DNA from: an uncultured Oscillospiraceae bacterium
Lineage (GTDB): Bacteria > Bacillota > Clostridia > Oscillospirales > Oscillospiraceae
Length of the DNA: 54,623 nucleotides
Assembly: GCA_910589085.1 (NCBI GenBank)
Contig: CAJUSG010000009.1
Span: 1 to 54,623, forward strand
Reading direction: 5' to 3'
How positions within the stretch are numbered: position 1 is the stretch's first letter; each line of letters starts with the position of its first letter. Made by a program: the position numbers and the translations under genes. Positions 10,067-18,300 of the stretch are shown here, piece by piece. The notes below the pieces were generated by a model. The model did not search any database. It was not told the origin of the DNA and saw only the letters and a list, made by a program, of their open reading frames with translations.

Positions 10067-10126
10067 GATTTGCGTTCCTCCTTAATAAAGAATGGTGAAA
10101 ATGGTCATCCATTCCGATCATGCCTT

Positions 10127-10155
10127 ATTTTACCCCATTTTTCAGGGCTTTGCAA
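10127..10155 (-). promoter_or_regulatory. Promoter of pckA
   Basis: On the minus strand: TTGCAA, 17 nt, TAAAAT, about 60 bp before the pckA start. Confidence 0.65.
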
Positions 10156-10193
10156 GAGTGAAGTAAGGGAAAATAGCGGAATGGGCAAAAGCC

Positions 10194-11045
10194 TCAAACC
10201 GAGCCCCGCAGGCGGCGGGACAGTTGGGCAAATTGGGGAATGGACAGCCGCTCTCCCCGGACGTCGGGGGGAAGTCCGCAGGCCGCAATGGCCTGGGCGA
10301 TCTCCTCCCGCTGTCCGCCCAGACCGGCGGACAGGCTGTTGAGCAGGGTCTTGCGCCGCAGGGCAAATGCCGCCTTCACCACCCGGAAGAAATGCGCCGG
10401 GTCGTCCACCTCCGGAGGTGCGGGGCGCGGGACCATCCGAACCACCGCCGACGTTACCTTGGGGGCGGGGATGAAGCGGTCCGGGGGGACTTCGAAGAGG
10501 TATTCCGGGTTGGTGTGGTACTGGCAGTAGACGGAAAAGGCACCGTAGTCCGCCGTGCCGGGGGCGGCGCAGATCCGCTTTGCCACCTCCCGCTGGATCA
10601 TCACCGTGATGGCGGAGAAGCAGTCCGCCTGGATCAGGGCGGTGATGGCGGGGGTGGTGATGTTGTAGGGCAGGTTGGCGCAGGCGATGGGGGTCAGACC
10701 CTGAAATTTTTCCCCGGTCAGGGCGGGAATATCCGTCTTCAGGATATCCCCCCAAATGACCTCGGCCTTTGGACAGTCCCTCAGTGTCTCGGCCAGGATG
10801 GGCAGCAGGGCTGTGTCCAGCTCTACCGAGACAACTTTGTCTGCTCGGCCGGCCAGCTCCCGGGTCAGGGGCCCGATACCCGGCCCAACCTCCAGCACTC
10901 CTGCGCCCGGTCCGGCTCCGGAGGCTTTGGCAATTTCCCGGGGAACCCAGTCCTCAATGAGAAAGTTCTGACCCATGGATTTGGAAAAACGGAAGCCGTG
11001 CCGGGCCAGCAGGGCTTTGATTTGATTGATGTCACATAGGTTCAC
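10194..11045 (-). CDS. rsmA: 16S rRNA dimethyladenosine transferase
   Basis: The enzyme dimethylates two adjacent adenosines in helix 45 of 16S rRNA using SAM, late in 30S assembly. Family motifs are present: MGQNFL near the N-terminus, motif I VLEVGPGIGPLT, the acidic VELDTALL, and the adenine-binding NLPYNITTPAI. The length is about 283 residues. The GTG at 11045 is chosen because GAGG lies 6 nt upstream; an alternative GTG at 11057 abuts the ribosome site. It sits directly upstream of pckA but behind that gene's own promoter. Confidence 0.95.
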   Translation of the reverse strand: MNLCDINQIKALLARHGFRFSKSMGQNFLIEDWVPREIAKASGAGPGAGVLEVGPGIGPLTRELAGRADKVVSVELDTALLPILAETLRDCPKAEVIWGDILKTDIPALTGEKFQGLTPIACANLPYNITTPAITALIQADCFSAITVMIQREVAKRICAAPGTADYGAFSVYCQYHTNPEYLFEVPPDRFIPAPKVTSAVVRMVPRPAPPEVDDPAHFFRVVKAAFALRRKTLLNSLSAGLGGQREEIAQAIAACGLPPDVRGERLSIPQFAQLSRRLRGSV

Positions 11046-11074
11046 AGGCCGCCTCACTCCTCTCCGCGGTCACC

Positions 11075-11103
11075 AAAAAAGGCACCCCATAGAGGTGCCT
11101 TTT
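11075..11103 (-). terminator. Terminator after the small helical protein gene
   Basis: AAAAGGCACC pairs with GGTGCCTTTT around a 7-nt loop. A T run follows on the minus strand. Confidence 0.8.
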
Positions 11104-11120
11104 AACATGGCGCAAAACAA

Positions 11121-11351
11121 TTAAAACAGCTTTTTGAGACCATCCAGCTTTCCGCCCAGGTCCGACGCGGCCAGCTTGGCCTTGATGCCGGCGACCAGAG
11201 GCTTGAGCTGATCGTCGGGCAGATTCATGCCCGTCAGCTTCTCCAGCGCCTTGACCGGGTCGTCCTGGAAGTTCTTCAAAAGGGCGGGGTCCTTTTGAAG
11301 CTTGGCGGCGAGCTCCTCTACCTTTTCTTTGATATCAAACTTCATATCCAT
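11121..11351 (-). CDS. Small helical protein, unknown function
   Basis: The protein has 76 residues from the ATG at 11351 (MDMKFDIKEKV), with GGGAG 9 nt upstream. It is Lys- and Leu-rich and appears all-helical, with the phrase DPALLKNFQDDPVKALE followed by a short linker and a second helix. The arrangement faintly resembles Nif11-type leader sequences but lacks their cleavage motif, so no peptide role is claimed. An open frame runs further upstream through the tRNA and is not used. It has its own terminator. Confidence 0.6.
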   Translation of the reverse strand: MDMKFDIKEKVEELAAKLQKDPALLKNFQDDPVKALEKLTGMNLPDDQLKPLVAGIKAKLAASDLGGKLDGLKKLF

Positions 11352-11399
11352 GGTGAAATACTCCCTTTCGATTGGCATGGAAAAATGTGCTCCGACTTT

Positions 11400-11430
11400 A
11401 AAAAAGCCGGAGCAAGCGACGCTTGCCCCG
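11400..11430 (-). terminator. Terminator after tRNA-Ser(GCU)
   Basis: CGGGGCAAGC pairs with GCTTGCTCCG around a 3-nt loop directly behind the tRNA 3' end. It is followed by TTTTTT on the minus strand. Confidence 0.75.
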
Positions 11431-11433
11431 ACA

Positions 11434-11525
11434 TGGCGCAGAAGGGGGGATTCGAACCCCCGCACGGTTTTACCCGCCTACTCCCTTAGCAGGGGAGCCC
11501 CTTATAGCCACTTGGGTACTTCTGC
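11434..11525 (-). tRNA. tRNA-Ser (anticodon GCU)
   Basis: The acceptor stem GCAGAAG pairs with CTTCTGC. Discriminator G plus an encoded CCA end the gene. The anticodon loop CTGCTAA gives GCU. A long variable arm and a GGTTCGAATCC T-loop are typical of a class II serine tRNA. Confidence 0.95.
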
Positions 11526-11592
11526 ATGGCTGCAAGTAAAAACGGTGTATTGAATTTTGGAAAATACAGGACAGGCGACGCTTGCCCCGACA

Positions 11593-11679
11593 TGGCGGAG
11601 AGAGTGGGATTCGAACCCACGGCTCTTGCGAGTCACTGGTTTTCAAGACCAGCTCCTTAAACCACTCGGACATCTCTCC
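11593..11679 (-). tRNA. tRNA-Ser (anticodon UGA)
   Basis: The acceptor stem GGAGAGA pairs with TCTCTCC, and discriminator G plus CCA are encoded. The anticodon arm GGTCTTGAAAACC gives UGA. A long variable arm (GTGACTCGCAAGAGCC) is present. Its 3' flank repeats the flank of the neighbouring tRNA-Ser gene. Confidence 0.95.
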
Positions 11680-11758
11680 AAATTGGCTTCCAATCAGAGA
11701 CGCTTGTTATCTTATCACCCGTGCCGCAATTTGTCAAGAGCTTTTATAAATAAATATC

Positions 11759-11782
11759 AGGGGCGGACAGATGCCCGTCCCT
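11759..11782. repeat. REP-like palindrome (GGGGCGG...CCGTCCCT type)
   Basis: A short inverted repeat of the GGGGCGG/CCGTCCCT type lies between the tRNA genes and bofA. Related palindromes occur at 16379, 20579-20647 and 25281. Confidence 0.45.
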
Positions 11783-11793
11783 ATGTAGGAATG

Positions 11794-12060
11794 TCAGCGC
11801 AGCATCCATTGGAGCATGAGCAGCAGCCCGAAGCCGGGGACGCCCAGCACCCCCAGGACCAGGGCGTTGACCAGATTGACGCCCAGGCTGACGCCGATGA
11901 GATGTCCCACCTGGGAGAAAAGGGCCAGAACGGCCAGCCCCACGGAGGAGCGCAGCGCCAGCCGGAGCAGCTGTGCCGCCGGCCGGCGCAGAAGGAGCAG
12001 AGCGGCGCACAGAATCAGCCCGGCCAGGCACCAGGCCGTGTAACCAGGCATGGGATTCAT
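11794..12060 (-). CDS. bofA: BofA-family pro-sigma-K processing inhibitor homologue
   Basis: The 88-residue protein has a Leu-rich membrane segment at 9-24, a second at about 38-58 and a Gly/Leu-rich C-terminal segment (GVNLVNALVLGVLGVPGFG), as in BofA. In B. subtilis BofA sits in the outer forespore membrane and holds back SpoIVFB, delaying sigma-K activation. Its start overlaps the upstream DUF2508 gene by 4 bp. The yaaL-bofA pair is a classic Bacillus/Clostridium order, which supports the call and suggests a spore former. Confidence 0.8.
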   Translation of the reverse strand: MNPMPGYTAWCLAGLILCAALLLLRRPAAQLLRLALRSSVGLAVLALFSQVGHLIGVSLGVNLVNALVLGVLGVPGFGLLLMLQWMLR

Positions 12061-12293
12061 GTGGCCCCCTCCAGCTCCTTGACCCGGCGCAGCAGGTAGT
12101 TGTACCGGGCCTGAAGGGAGTTGATCTCAAAGACATAGGATTCGATGAGATCGCTGTCGCTGGCGGAGTTGAACCCGCCATAGGCCTGGTTGATGAGGGT
12201 GCGGGTGCGGGACAGGGAGCTCATCAGCTCCCGGCGCTCCTCCTCCTGGGCGGAGGCGTCCCGGCGCAGGGTGAACTTTCGGGTAGATTCCAT
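12057..12293 (-). CDS. DUF2508 (YaaL-like) protein
   Basis: The protein has 78 residues from the ATG at 12293 (MESTRKFTLRRD), which has AAAGGAG upstream; the frame further upstream is not used. It is Arg/Glu-rich and helical, with the family phrase LINQAYGGFNSASDSDLIESYVFEI shortened here to its core idea of a Phe-Asn-x-Ala-x-x-x-x-L-I helix. It overlaps bofA by 4 bp, the same order as yaaL-bofA in Bacillus. The recR gene usually found in front of this pair is absent. Its molecular role is unknown. Confidence 0.8.
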   Translation of the reverse strand: MESTRKFTLRRDASAQEEERRELMSSLSRTRTLINQAYGGFNSASDSDLIESYVFEINSLQARYNYLLRRVKELEGAT

Positions 12294-12430
12294 ATTTGTC
12301 GCTCCTTTCAAGGACTTTCCGCTGCTAATATTGTATGGATAGTCTGGACAAATATTCCAGCCCTTAAACCGGAGGACAGAAAAAACACCAGCCGGCAACA
12401 TTTCTGTTGCCGGCCGGCGGCTTGAGCAGC

Positions 12431-13630
12431 TCAGCGCATACTGGAATTGAGCTCGTAGGTGTACAGCGCCGCGGCCAGCTCCGCGCGGGTCACGGTCTCG
12501 CCGGGACGGAGAGAATCCTCAATGTTTGGAAGCAGGCTGTTGGTTATGGCCCACTTCATGCTCTCCACCGCCCAGGGGGAGATATCCGCCGCGTCAGAGA
12601 ACTGGGACAGGTCGGCTCCGGTGCGCAGGGAGACGCCCGAGTGCCGGGCATAGCGGAGGAGGATGGAGACCATCTGCTCCCGGGACAGGGGGTCGTTGGG
12701 CGCAAAGGTGTTGTGATTGTAGCCGGAGATCAGCCCCTCCTGCTGACACCAGGAGACGGCGCGGCAGTACCAGTCGTCAGCGGACACATCGGAGAACTGA
12801 GACATCTGCGCGTTCTGAGAGCCGCTCATGGTCCACAGCACCTGGGCCAGCTGGGCACGGGTCAGGGGGCCGTCCGGGACGAAGAGCCCGTCGTCCGTGC
12901 CGGCGAAATAGCCCTCGGCCAGGACAAACTTCACCGCGTCGTAGTACCAGCTACCGGGGGAGATGTCGAAGGGGATGAGCACGCGGTCGTAGATCTCCAG
13001 ATAGTAGGTCTGCACATAGTCCTCGCCGTCGGCGGGGTCGGTGCGGTGCAGCTTAATCATGCACAGGGGAAAGTCCTGGGAGGCAATGTCGCCCTGCCCC
13101 ACGTCCAGGGGAGCGGCGCCGCCGGCGGTCCGGGCCTGAACCGCCTCCTTGCTGCGGTGGACCAGCAGCTCCGGGGCGAGGATGTAGGTCTCGCCGTTGG
13201 TCAGGGTGGGGGCGCCTTCCTCCGCAGCCGGGGCCAGACTGCCCTGAAGGTCCATCACATCCCAGACAGGGCTGTCGTCCCCGTCCAGCAGCTCATAGGT
13301 GCCGTCGCCGTTCATGTCGGTGAGGTAGTCCACCGTCACCCACACGCCGTCCGCCTTGGGCTGGATGAAGAATCCGGCGTCCATGGTGGCGCGGTTGAGC
13401 TTGCAGGTGTACTCCACCGTGTCGTCCACCTGAAACTGGCCGCTCTTGTCCCGGCGGTACAGGGCGACCGAGATGGTCCGGTCCCGGATGTCGTTGCCTG
13501 TGGCGTCAATGCGGAATTCGGCAAAGGGCTCAGCCGCGGGGAGGGCCAGCCCGGAGGAGATGGACAGGGCTGCCGTCATCACGGCGGCCAGCGCGGCGGC
13601 CATCCATCGTTTGTATCGTTTCGTAGTCAT
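12431..13630 (-). CDS. Secreted protein with three C-terminal SLH domains
   Basis: The ATG at 13630 (MTTKRYKRW) has AAAGGAG 8 nt upstream and gives a signal peptide with a core at 10-25 (AAALAAVMTAALSIS). Residues about 35-215 form a beta-rich region with an EF-like Asp cluster (DMNGDGTYELLDGDD). Residues about 222-399 hold three SLH domains (SPGSWYYDAV, FSDVSADDWY, FSDAADISPW). It is 399 residues long and is probably anchored to cell-wall polymer. It appears monocistronic. The N-terminal half was not recognised. Confidence 0.85.
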   Translation of the reverse strand: MTTKRYKRWMAAALAAVMTAALSISSGLALPAAEPFAEFRIDATGNDIRDRTISVALYRRDKSGQFQVDDTVEYTCKLNRATMDAGFFIQPKADGVWVTVDYLTDMNGDGTYELLDGDDSPVWDVMDLQGSLAPAAEEGAPTLTNGETYILAPELLVHRSKEAVQARTAGGAAPLDVGQGDIASQDFPLCMIKLHRTDPADGEDYVQTYYLEIYDRVLIPFDISPGSWYYDAVKFVLAEGYFAGTDDGLFVPDGPLTRAQLAQVLWTMSGSQNAQMSQFSDVSADDWYCRAVSWCQQEGLISGYNHNTFAPNDPLSREQMVSILLRYARHSGVSLRTGADLSQFSDAADISPWAVESMKWAITNSLLPNIEDSLRPGETVTRAELAAALYTYELNSSMR

Positions 13631-13754
13631 AAGAGGGACTCCTTTCTGGATACGCCTGCGAGATGAGCCTATTATACCCAATATTTTCTGCCTTGGCAAG
13701 GGCTGTAACAAAAGAGTAAGAATTTGGCATGAAAAACAGGGTATTCGACAGCCG

Positions 13755-14834
13755 TCAGCTCTCTCCACAGGCGGGCAGGGCGGTCTCGTCCCAGATATAG
13801 CCCAGCTCCAGAAGCTGCTGGTCGGTATACAGCGAGCCCTCCTCCCGGTTCATGGCGGACAGATCAATATGCCGCCACCCCTCCGGGGTCTGAACCACCG
13901 CCCAGAAATGGGGGACCTCCTCCAGGGTGCCCTGGGCCACATGGCAGGGCACCTCCAGGGTCTGACACAGGGCGGCATAGGACAGGGCCAGCCCCTCGCT
14001 GTCCGCCCGCTTCGCGGCGAACAGGTCGTAGGCGGAGGAGCCCCCCTGAGGATCATATTCCCCCAGTTCCAGAAGGGCCCGGGCCGCGGCCAGGGGGAGG
14101 TCGGGCTGGCCGGTCAGGTCCCAGGCCAGCTCCTCCAGCTCCTTGGCGAGGGCGGCCTGCCGCCGGGTCAGCTCCCGGAGCTCCAGGGGGTAATCCAGCA
14201 AAATTTCCACAATCCTCTGCCGTCCGCTGCCGGGATAGATGGCCAGATCCACCTGGGGCATCCCCAGGGCACAGGCGGGGACGTCGTAGTAGGCCTGCCG
14301 GACCAGCTCCCGGATGAAGGCCTCATCCTGCTCAAAGTAGCTGATGCGCAGTACCCGCTCCGGGGCGAAGGAGGTCAGGGCGGCCTTCAGCTCGCTCCGG
14401 ATGGCGGTGACGCCGGTGGCCTGGACGATGGAGGCCACCTGTTCCCGGGTGCGCCGGTAGGTGATATTGACCCTGGCCTCGGAGTAGGTGACCACCGGGT
14501 CCACCGTGTACTTGATGAACTCCACGCAGTAGGCCCCCAGCGGGTCCTCCTGAACCACCTCCAGGCAGGCGTCGGACAGGTAGGGTTCTACGTTCTCTGT
14601 GTCGGTGTACAGCCGGACGGTGCCCTCCTCCACGCCGCCGCTGACAAAGTAGATCAGGGCGTTGACCAGCTCCTGATAGCTGTCCGCCCGGAGGATGGAG
14701 GGGTCGCCCTCGGTGGCGGGGACGGCGTTGTGGGTGGTGACCTGGCTGTATTCCCGCTCCAGAAGGGCGGAGCACCCTGTGAGCAGCAGCCCGGCGGCCA
14801 TCAGCACGGCCAGAACCTTTCCGCTCTTATTCAT
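13755..14834 (-). CDS. Lipoprotein with transglutaminase-like C-terminal domain
   Basis: The ATG at 14834 (MNKSGKVLAV) follows GGGGG and gives a lipobox LLTGC at about residues 19-23, so the protein is lipid-anchored at the outer face of the membrane. The C-terminal region has the transglutaminase-like order of a Ser/Ala-rich helix (SEGLALSYAALCQTLEVPC), then a His (HFWAVVQTPEGWRHIDLS) and Asp. A Cys that would be catalytic in true transglutaminases is replaced or shifted, so activity is uncertain. It is 359 residues long. The Fe-S gene upstream ends 37 bp before its start. Confidence 0.75.
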   Translation of the reverse strand: MNKSGKVLAVLMAAGLLLTGCSALLEREYSQVTTHNAVPATEGDPSILRADSYQELVNALIYFVSGGVEEGTVRLYTDTENVEPYLSDACLEVVQEDPLGAYCVEFIKYTVDPVVTYSEARVNITYRRTREQVASIVQATGVTAIRSELKAALTSFAPERVLRISYFEQDEAFIRELVRQAYYDVPACALGMPQVDLAIYPGSGRQRIVEILLDYPLELRELTRRQAALAKELEELAWDLTGQPDLPLAAARALLELGEYDPQGGSSAYDLFAAKRADSEGLALSYAALCQTLEVPCHVAQGTLEEVPHFWAVVQTPEGWRHIDLSAMNREEGSLYTDQQLLELGYIWDETALPACGES

Positions 14835-14871
14835 GGGAGATACCCCCTTCTTCAAAATCGGGCGGGAGAGC

Positions 14872-15711
14872 TCATCCGGGGATGCGGGATTGGCAGGGGA
14901 TCCCGGTCTGGCACTTTCCGCAGCCATAGCGGGGGGCGTAACGCTCCCGCAGCATGGCGGAACGCTGATTGCAGGGGGCCTGGAGCTTGCCGCCCTCCAG
15001 GCTGATGGCCTGGACGGGACAGCGCCGGATACAGGCGCCGCAGCGGGTACAGTAGTCGTACAGGCCGGTGTAGGGCCTGGGGTCGGGCTCCAGCTCCAGG
15101 TCGGTGATGATGCTGCCCAGGCGGCCGGCGGTGCCCTTTTGGGTGATAATGGCCCGGGTCAGACTGAAGGTGCCCAGGCCGCAGACGTAGGCCGCGTGGC
15201 GCTCCGACCAGTTGCTGCTGTATGTACCGGAGGTGATCTCCGGGTGGGCCAGCTTTGTTTTGCCCCCTGTGATGCCGGCAAACCGGGGGTCGGCGGCGGG
15301 CATACAGACAGCCGCGCCCTGGGCGGTGAGCCAGCCGCAGAGCGCCTGGAGGACGGAGAGGAGAAACTGCTGCCCCTCGATTCTGCCGAACAGCCACTCC
15401 AGAGAGGTGCCGTCGGGCTGGGAGCGGGCCTCTCCGTCACACACGGCCTGGGTGAAGGGGAAAAAGAAGGAGATGATGGATTTTGCGCCGGGGAGCCACT
15501 CTTGGGGCGCCATGAACCAGGGGCCGATGACGCCGTCCTCCTTGTAGGACTCGAACATGGGGTCCGCAGCGCTGCCGAAGCCGACCAACGGAGGCTGAAA
15601 GAGCTGAAGACCGGCGACCGGACAGCTGCCGGCCTGTTCTGCGGTGATGGTGTTTCCCTCCACCGTGGAAAATATGGTAAGCAGCCGGTCCTGAATTTGC
15701 TGTTTCGTCAT
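14872..15711 (-). CDS. QueG-like double-cluster 4Fe-4S protein
   Basis: This 279-residue protein resembles the epoxyqueuosine reductase family in its C-terminal half. It has CTRCGACIRRCP for one cluster, then CNQRS...CGKCQTGIPC for the second. The N-terminal half (about 1-170) contains FFFPFTQAV and a CGLG turn but lacks the full QueG cobalamin-domain pattern, so true epoxyqueuosine reductase activity is doubtful. AAAGGAG lies 8 nt before the ATG. The LUD-domain gene lies 33 bp upstream, which suggests a redox unit. Confidence 0.75.
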   Translation of the reverse strand: MTKQQIQDRLLTIFSTVEGNTITAEQAGSCPVAGLQLFQPPLVGFGSAADPMFESYKEDGVIGPWFMAPQEWLPGAKSIISFFFPFTQAVCDGEARSQPDGTSLEWLFGRIEGQQFLLSVLQALCGWLTAQGAAVCMPAADPRFAGITGGKTKLAHPEITSGTYSSNWSERHAAYVCGLGTFSLTRAIITQKGTAGRLGSIITDLELEPDPRPYTGLYDYCTRCGACIRRCPVQAISLEGGKLQAPCNQRSAMLRERYAPRYGCGKCQTGIPCQSRIPG

Positions 15712-15744
15712 AGTCGCTACTCCTTTTCGTTGTGTCCCGCGGTA

Positions 15745-16335
15745 TCAGTAGCCCAGCTCCTGGTCGATAAGGACGATTTCCATGGTCTCAACATTCCGGG
15801 GCTTTTCCCACAGCACGACCAGAGCCCGGCAGCTGCGCTCCGGGCTGGAGCAGTTGTAGCATTTGTCGGCCTTGACGGCGCAGGGGGTCTTGAGGCCCAG
15901 CCGCTGACAGTTCCTGGGGGCGGCAATGTTCCGGGCCCGCCACAGAGCCTGATCGTAGTCGGGGGCAATCTTGTTCCGGCCCACTACAAAGTAGACCCGC
16001 TTATGTCCGAAGATGGTGGAGGCCACCCGGTTGCCCACTCCGTCGATGTTGATGAGCTCTCCCGTCTCGGCCAGGCCGTTGAGGGAGCAGATGTACACGT
16101 CCGTTGCGGCGGCCTGGGCCAGGCCGTCCTTGTTCCAGTGCCAGAGAGCGCTGTTGTGGGCGGCCAGCCGGGGGTAGAGCCCCATCTCCTGTACGGTCAT
16201 GGAGCCGCCGAAGGCCACGCTCACCCCGTCGATCTGGCCATCCAGATAGTCGGCGGCCTCCTCCTTTGTGGCAAAGCGGCGGACGGTAAATCCCCGCTGC
16301 TCCAGATTTTCGGTCAGCCTGGTCCAGTCTGTCAT
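15745..16335 (-). CDS. LUD-domain protein (LutC/YkgG-like)
   Basis: The 196-residue protein has the LUD core: FGGSMTVQEMGL near residue 43, then a TDVYICSLNGLAETGELINIDG region and GRNKIAPDYDQAL. A Cys-rich stretch (CYNCSSPERSC) lies near the C-terminus. LutC-type proteins work with LutA and LutB in lactate oxidation, but neither partner is here. The subtype is instead paired with a 4Fe-4S protein gene downstream. The ATG at 16335 is preferred over a GTG 9 nt upstream that touches the ribosome site. Confidence 0.8.
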   Translation of the reverse strand: MTDWTRLTENLEQRGFTVRRFATKEEAADYLDGQIDGVSVAFGGSMTVQEMGLYPRLAAHNSALWHWNKDGLAQAAATDVYICSLNGLAETGELINIDGVGNRVASTIFGHKRVYFVVGRNKIAPDYDQALWRARNIAAPRNCQRLGLKTPCAVKADKCYNCSSPERSCRALVVLWEKPRNVETMEIVLIDQELGY

Positions 16336-16378
16336 AAAAAACACTCCTTATATTTTTTTGGAATAAAATTTGGGAAAC

Positions 16379-16403
16379 GGGCGGCGCAGAGGCCGCCCCC
16401 TAC
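16379..16403. repeat. REP-like palindrome at the 3' end of the yitT-like gene
   Basis: GGGCGGC and GCCGCCC arms surround 6 nt and are followed by CCTAC. The right side overlaps the stop codon of the upstream gene. It belongs to the dispersed family also seen at 11759, 20579 and 25281. Confidence 0.5.
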
Positions 16404-17272
16404 AGGTCGTTCTTCTGATACCGCCGGAAACCCTGACCCAGCACCTCGTGGGCGTTGCAGACGATAATAAAGGCCTCGGGGTCCATCTCGTGGACCAGAG
16501 CCTTCAGGGGGACGATTTGACGCTGCTTGAAGGCGCACATGAGCACCAGCCGGTCCTGTCCGGTGAAGCTGCCCTCCCCATGGAGAAAGGTGGTGCCCCG
16601 GTCCAGCTGCTTGTCAATCTCCGCCGCCAGAGGCCGGGGGTTGGAGGTGACAATGTAGGCCACCTTGGACTGGTCCAGGCCGTAGAGCACCATGTCCATG
16701 ACCATGGTGGAGATATACAGGGCGATAATGCCGTACATGGCGCTCTCCATACTGCGGAAGGCCACCGACACCGCCAGCAGCATGGACAGGTCCACCACAA
16801 GGAGCAGCTTGCCCATAGGCAGCCAGGCGAAGGGCAGCTTGAGCAGCCGGGCGATCAGGTCGGTGCCCCCGGTGGTGGCCCCTTTGGAGAAGATGATCCC
16901 CAGGGACAGTCCCAGGCTTACCCCGCCAAAGATGGCGGCCAGCATGGGGTCCATAGGGGGAAAGGTGTACACAGCGGAGATCAGGTCCACCAGCACCGAG
17001 GTGGCCGCCATGGCGAAGAGGGAGGACACCAGGGTGTGGCCGCCCAGGAATTTCCAGCCCAGGATGAAGATGGGGATGTTGAGGATCAGAACCACCGTGC
17101 CGATGGGGACGGCGGGGGAGAGGTGATTGAGGATCATGCCCAGGGCGGTGAGTCCCCCGAAGCCGATCTGGTTGGGGACATAGAACCAGTCGAAGCTGAG
17201 GGAGTAGAGCACCGAGCCCAGGGCAATCCAGAGGTAGTCCTGCGCCAGGCGGGAGAGGGGGTTTTTGGTCAT
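16400..17272 (-). CDS. YitT-family membrane protein
   Basis: The 290-residue protein has about five to six N-terminal membrane helices (the DUF161/YitT half, with GFGGLTALGMI and a GGVSLGLSLGIIF helix). A cytoplasmic DUF2179 domain follows (from about residue 205, FLHGEGSFTGQDRLVLMCA). The ATG at 17272 has AGGAGG 5 nt upstream. The family is widespread in Firmicutes and is probably a transporter, with no proven substrate. The DHH phosphoesterase gene lies 36 bp upstream, so the two are likely co-transcribed. Confidence 0.9.
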   Translation of the reverse strand: MTKNPLSRLAQDYLWIALGSVLYSLSFDWFYVPNQIGFGGLTALGMILNHLSPAVPIGTVVLILNIPIFILGWKFLGGHTLVSSLFAMAATSVLVDLISAVYTFPPMDPMLAAIFGGVSLGLSLGIIFSKGATTGGTDLIARLLKLPFAWLPMGKLLLVVDLSMLLAVSVAFRSMESAMYGIIALYISTMVMDMVLYGLDQSKVAYIVTSNPRPLAAEIDKQLDRGTTFLHGEGSFTGQDRLVLMCAFKQRQIVPLKALVHEMDPEAFIIVCNAHEVLGQGFRRYQKNDL

Positions 17273-17308
17273 AGGGTCCTCCTGAAAAATCAATATTCCG
17301 TGTTTTCT

Positions 17309-18277
17309 CTACGCGGTCAGGATCCGCAGAAATGCGTTGCGGATGGCATCGCCGGGATAGTTTCCCAGCAGATGTACGTGGTCTCGCTGAATCAGGCCGC
17401 CGGCCATCTCGGCGTGGCCGCCGCCGTCGCCCAGCCCCAGCAGAGCGTCGCGGACCAGGCGGCCGGCGTGGACCCGCGGGTCCTCCGAGCGGACGGAAAA
17501 TTTAATGCCGTCCTCCCGGCAGGAGTATACCACGGCCACCTCCACCTCCTGGAGAGCCAGGATAAAATCGGAGAGAATGGCAATCAGGGCGTCGGGACAG
17601 GGGAAGGAAATGCTGGAAAAGCCCACCTTATCATAGAGCTCGATGCTCTCAATGGCGGCGCCGTAGGCCTTCAGGTCGGAAAATTCCATGTTGTTCCGCT
17701 CCAGCCGCGCCAGCGCCTCCTGGTCACACAGGGGGAAGAGGAAGGAAAACATCTCGATGTCCTCCTGCGTTACCCCCCGGGTGAACTGTAGGGTGTCCAT
17801 CTTCAGACCGTAGAGCAGGGCCGTGGCGGTATCCCTGTCCGGCGCGAGGCCCAGCTGCCGGTAGTATTGGGCGATGAGGGTGGCACAGGCCCCGGTGGAG
17901 CGGATGTCCTGATAGCGGTACTCCATGGGGACAAAGGTGGGGTGGTGGTCGATGCAGGCCACCTCATCCCCCACAAAATCGGTGATGTTGCCGCTGTGCT
18001 TCTGGGCGTCCACGCAGATGACATAGTCCTCCTCCGACATATTGGGGCGCAGCCGGGCGTAGGGGAACATCTGGATGTGGAAGGCATCCAGCATCCTGGA
18101 GGCGCTCAGCTTGTCGATCCGGCCGTCATAGCACAGGGTGGAGCGCGCCTCATACCGGTCCAGCAGGCGCTGCAGGCCGAAGGCGGAGGCGATGGCGTCC
18201 GGGTCGGGGAAGTTGTGGGTCTGGATATAGACATGTTTTCCGCGGCACAGGGCGGCCAGCTGGTGAAAGTCGCTCAC
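17309..18277 (-). CDS. DHH-family phosphoesterase
   Basis: This 322-residue protein resembles NrnA-type oligoribonuclease/PAP phosphatases. The metal motifs are HNFPDPDAI near residue 21, CVDAQKHSG, and the name-giving DHH in CIDHHPTF. The DHHA1 C-terminal motif appears as GDGGGHAEMAGG. Such enzymes degrade nanoRNA, pAp or cyclic dinucleotide breakdown products. The GTG start has GGGAGG 7 nt upstream. It lies 23 bp behind the topoisomerase A gene and before the YitT gene. Confidence 0.9.
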   Translation of the reverse strand: MSDFHQLAALCRGKHVYIQTHNFPDPDAIASAFGLQRLLDRYEARSTLCYDGRIDKLSASRMLDAFHIQMFPYARLRPNMSEEDYVICVDAQKHSGNITDFVGDEVACIDHHPTFVPMEYRYQDIRSTGACATLIAQYYRQLGLAPDRDTATALLYGLKMDTLQFTRGVTQEDIEMFSFLFPLCDQEALARLERNNMEFSDLKAYGAAIESIELYDKVGFSSISFPCPDALIAILSDFILALQEVEVAVVYSCREDGIKFSVRSEDPRVHAGRLVRDALLGLGDGGGHAEMAGGLIQRDHVHLLGNYPGDAIRNAFLRILTA

Positions 18278-18300
18278 GGGGCTTCCTCCCTTTTATTTCT

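Noticed and set aside
11121..11465. Longer version of the small helical protein
   Set aside because: The extension would start inside the tRNA-Ser gene; the ATG at 11351 has a good ribosome site.
14695..16467. Open frame of 590 codons on the plus strand
   Set aside because: It runs opposite three genes with clear motifs and has the composition of an antisense shadow.
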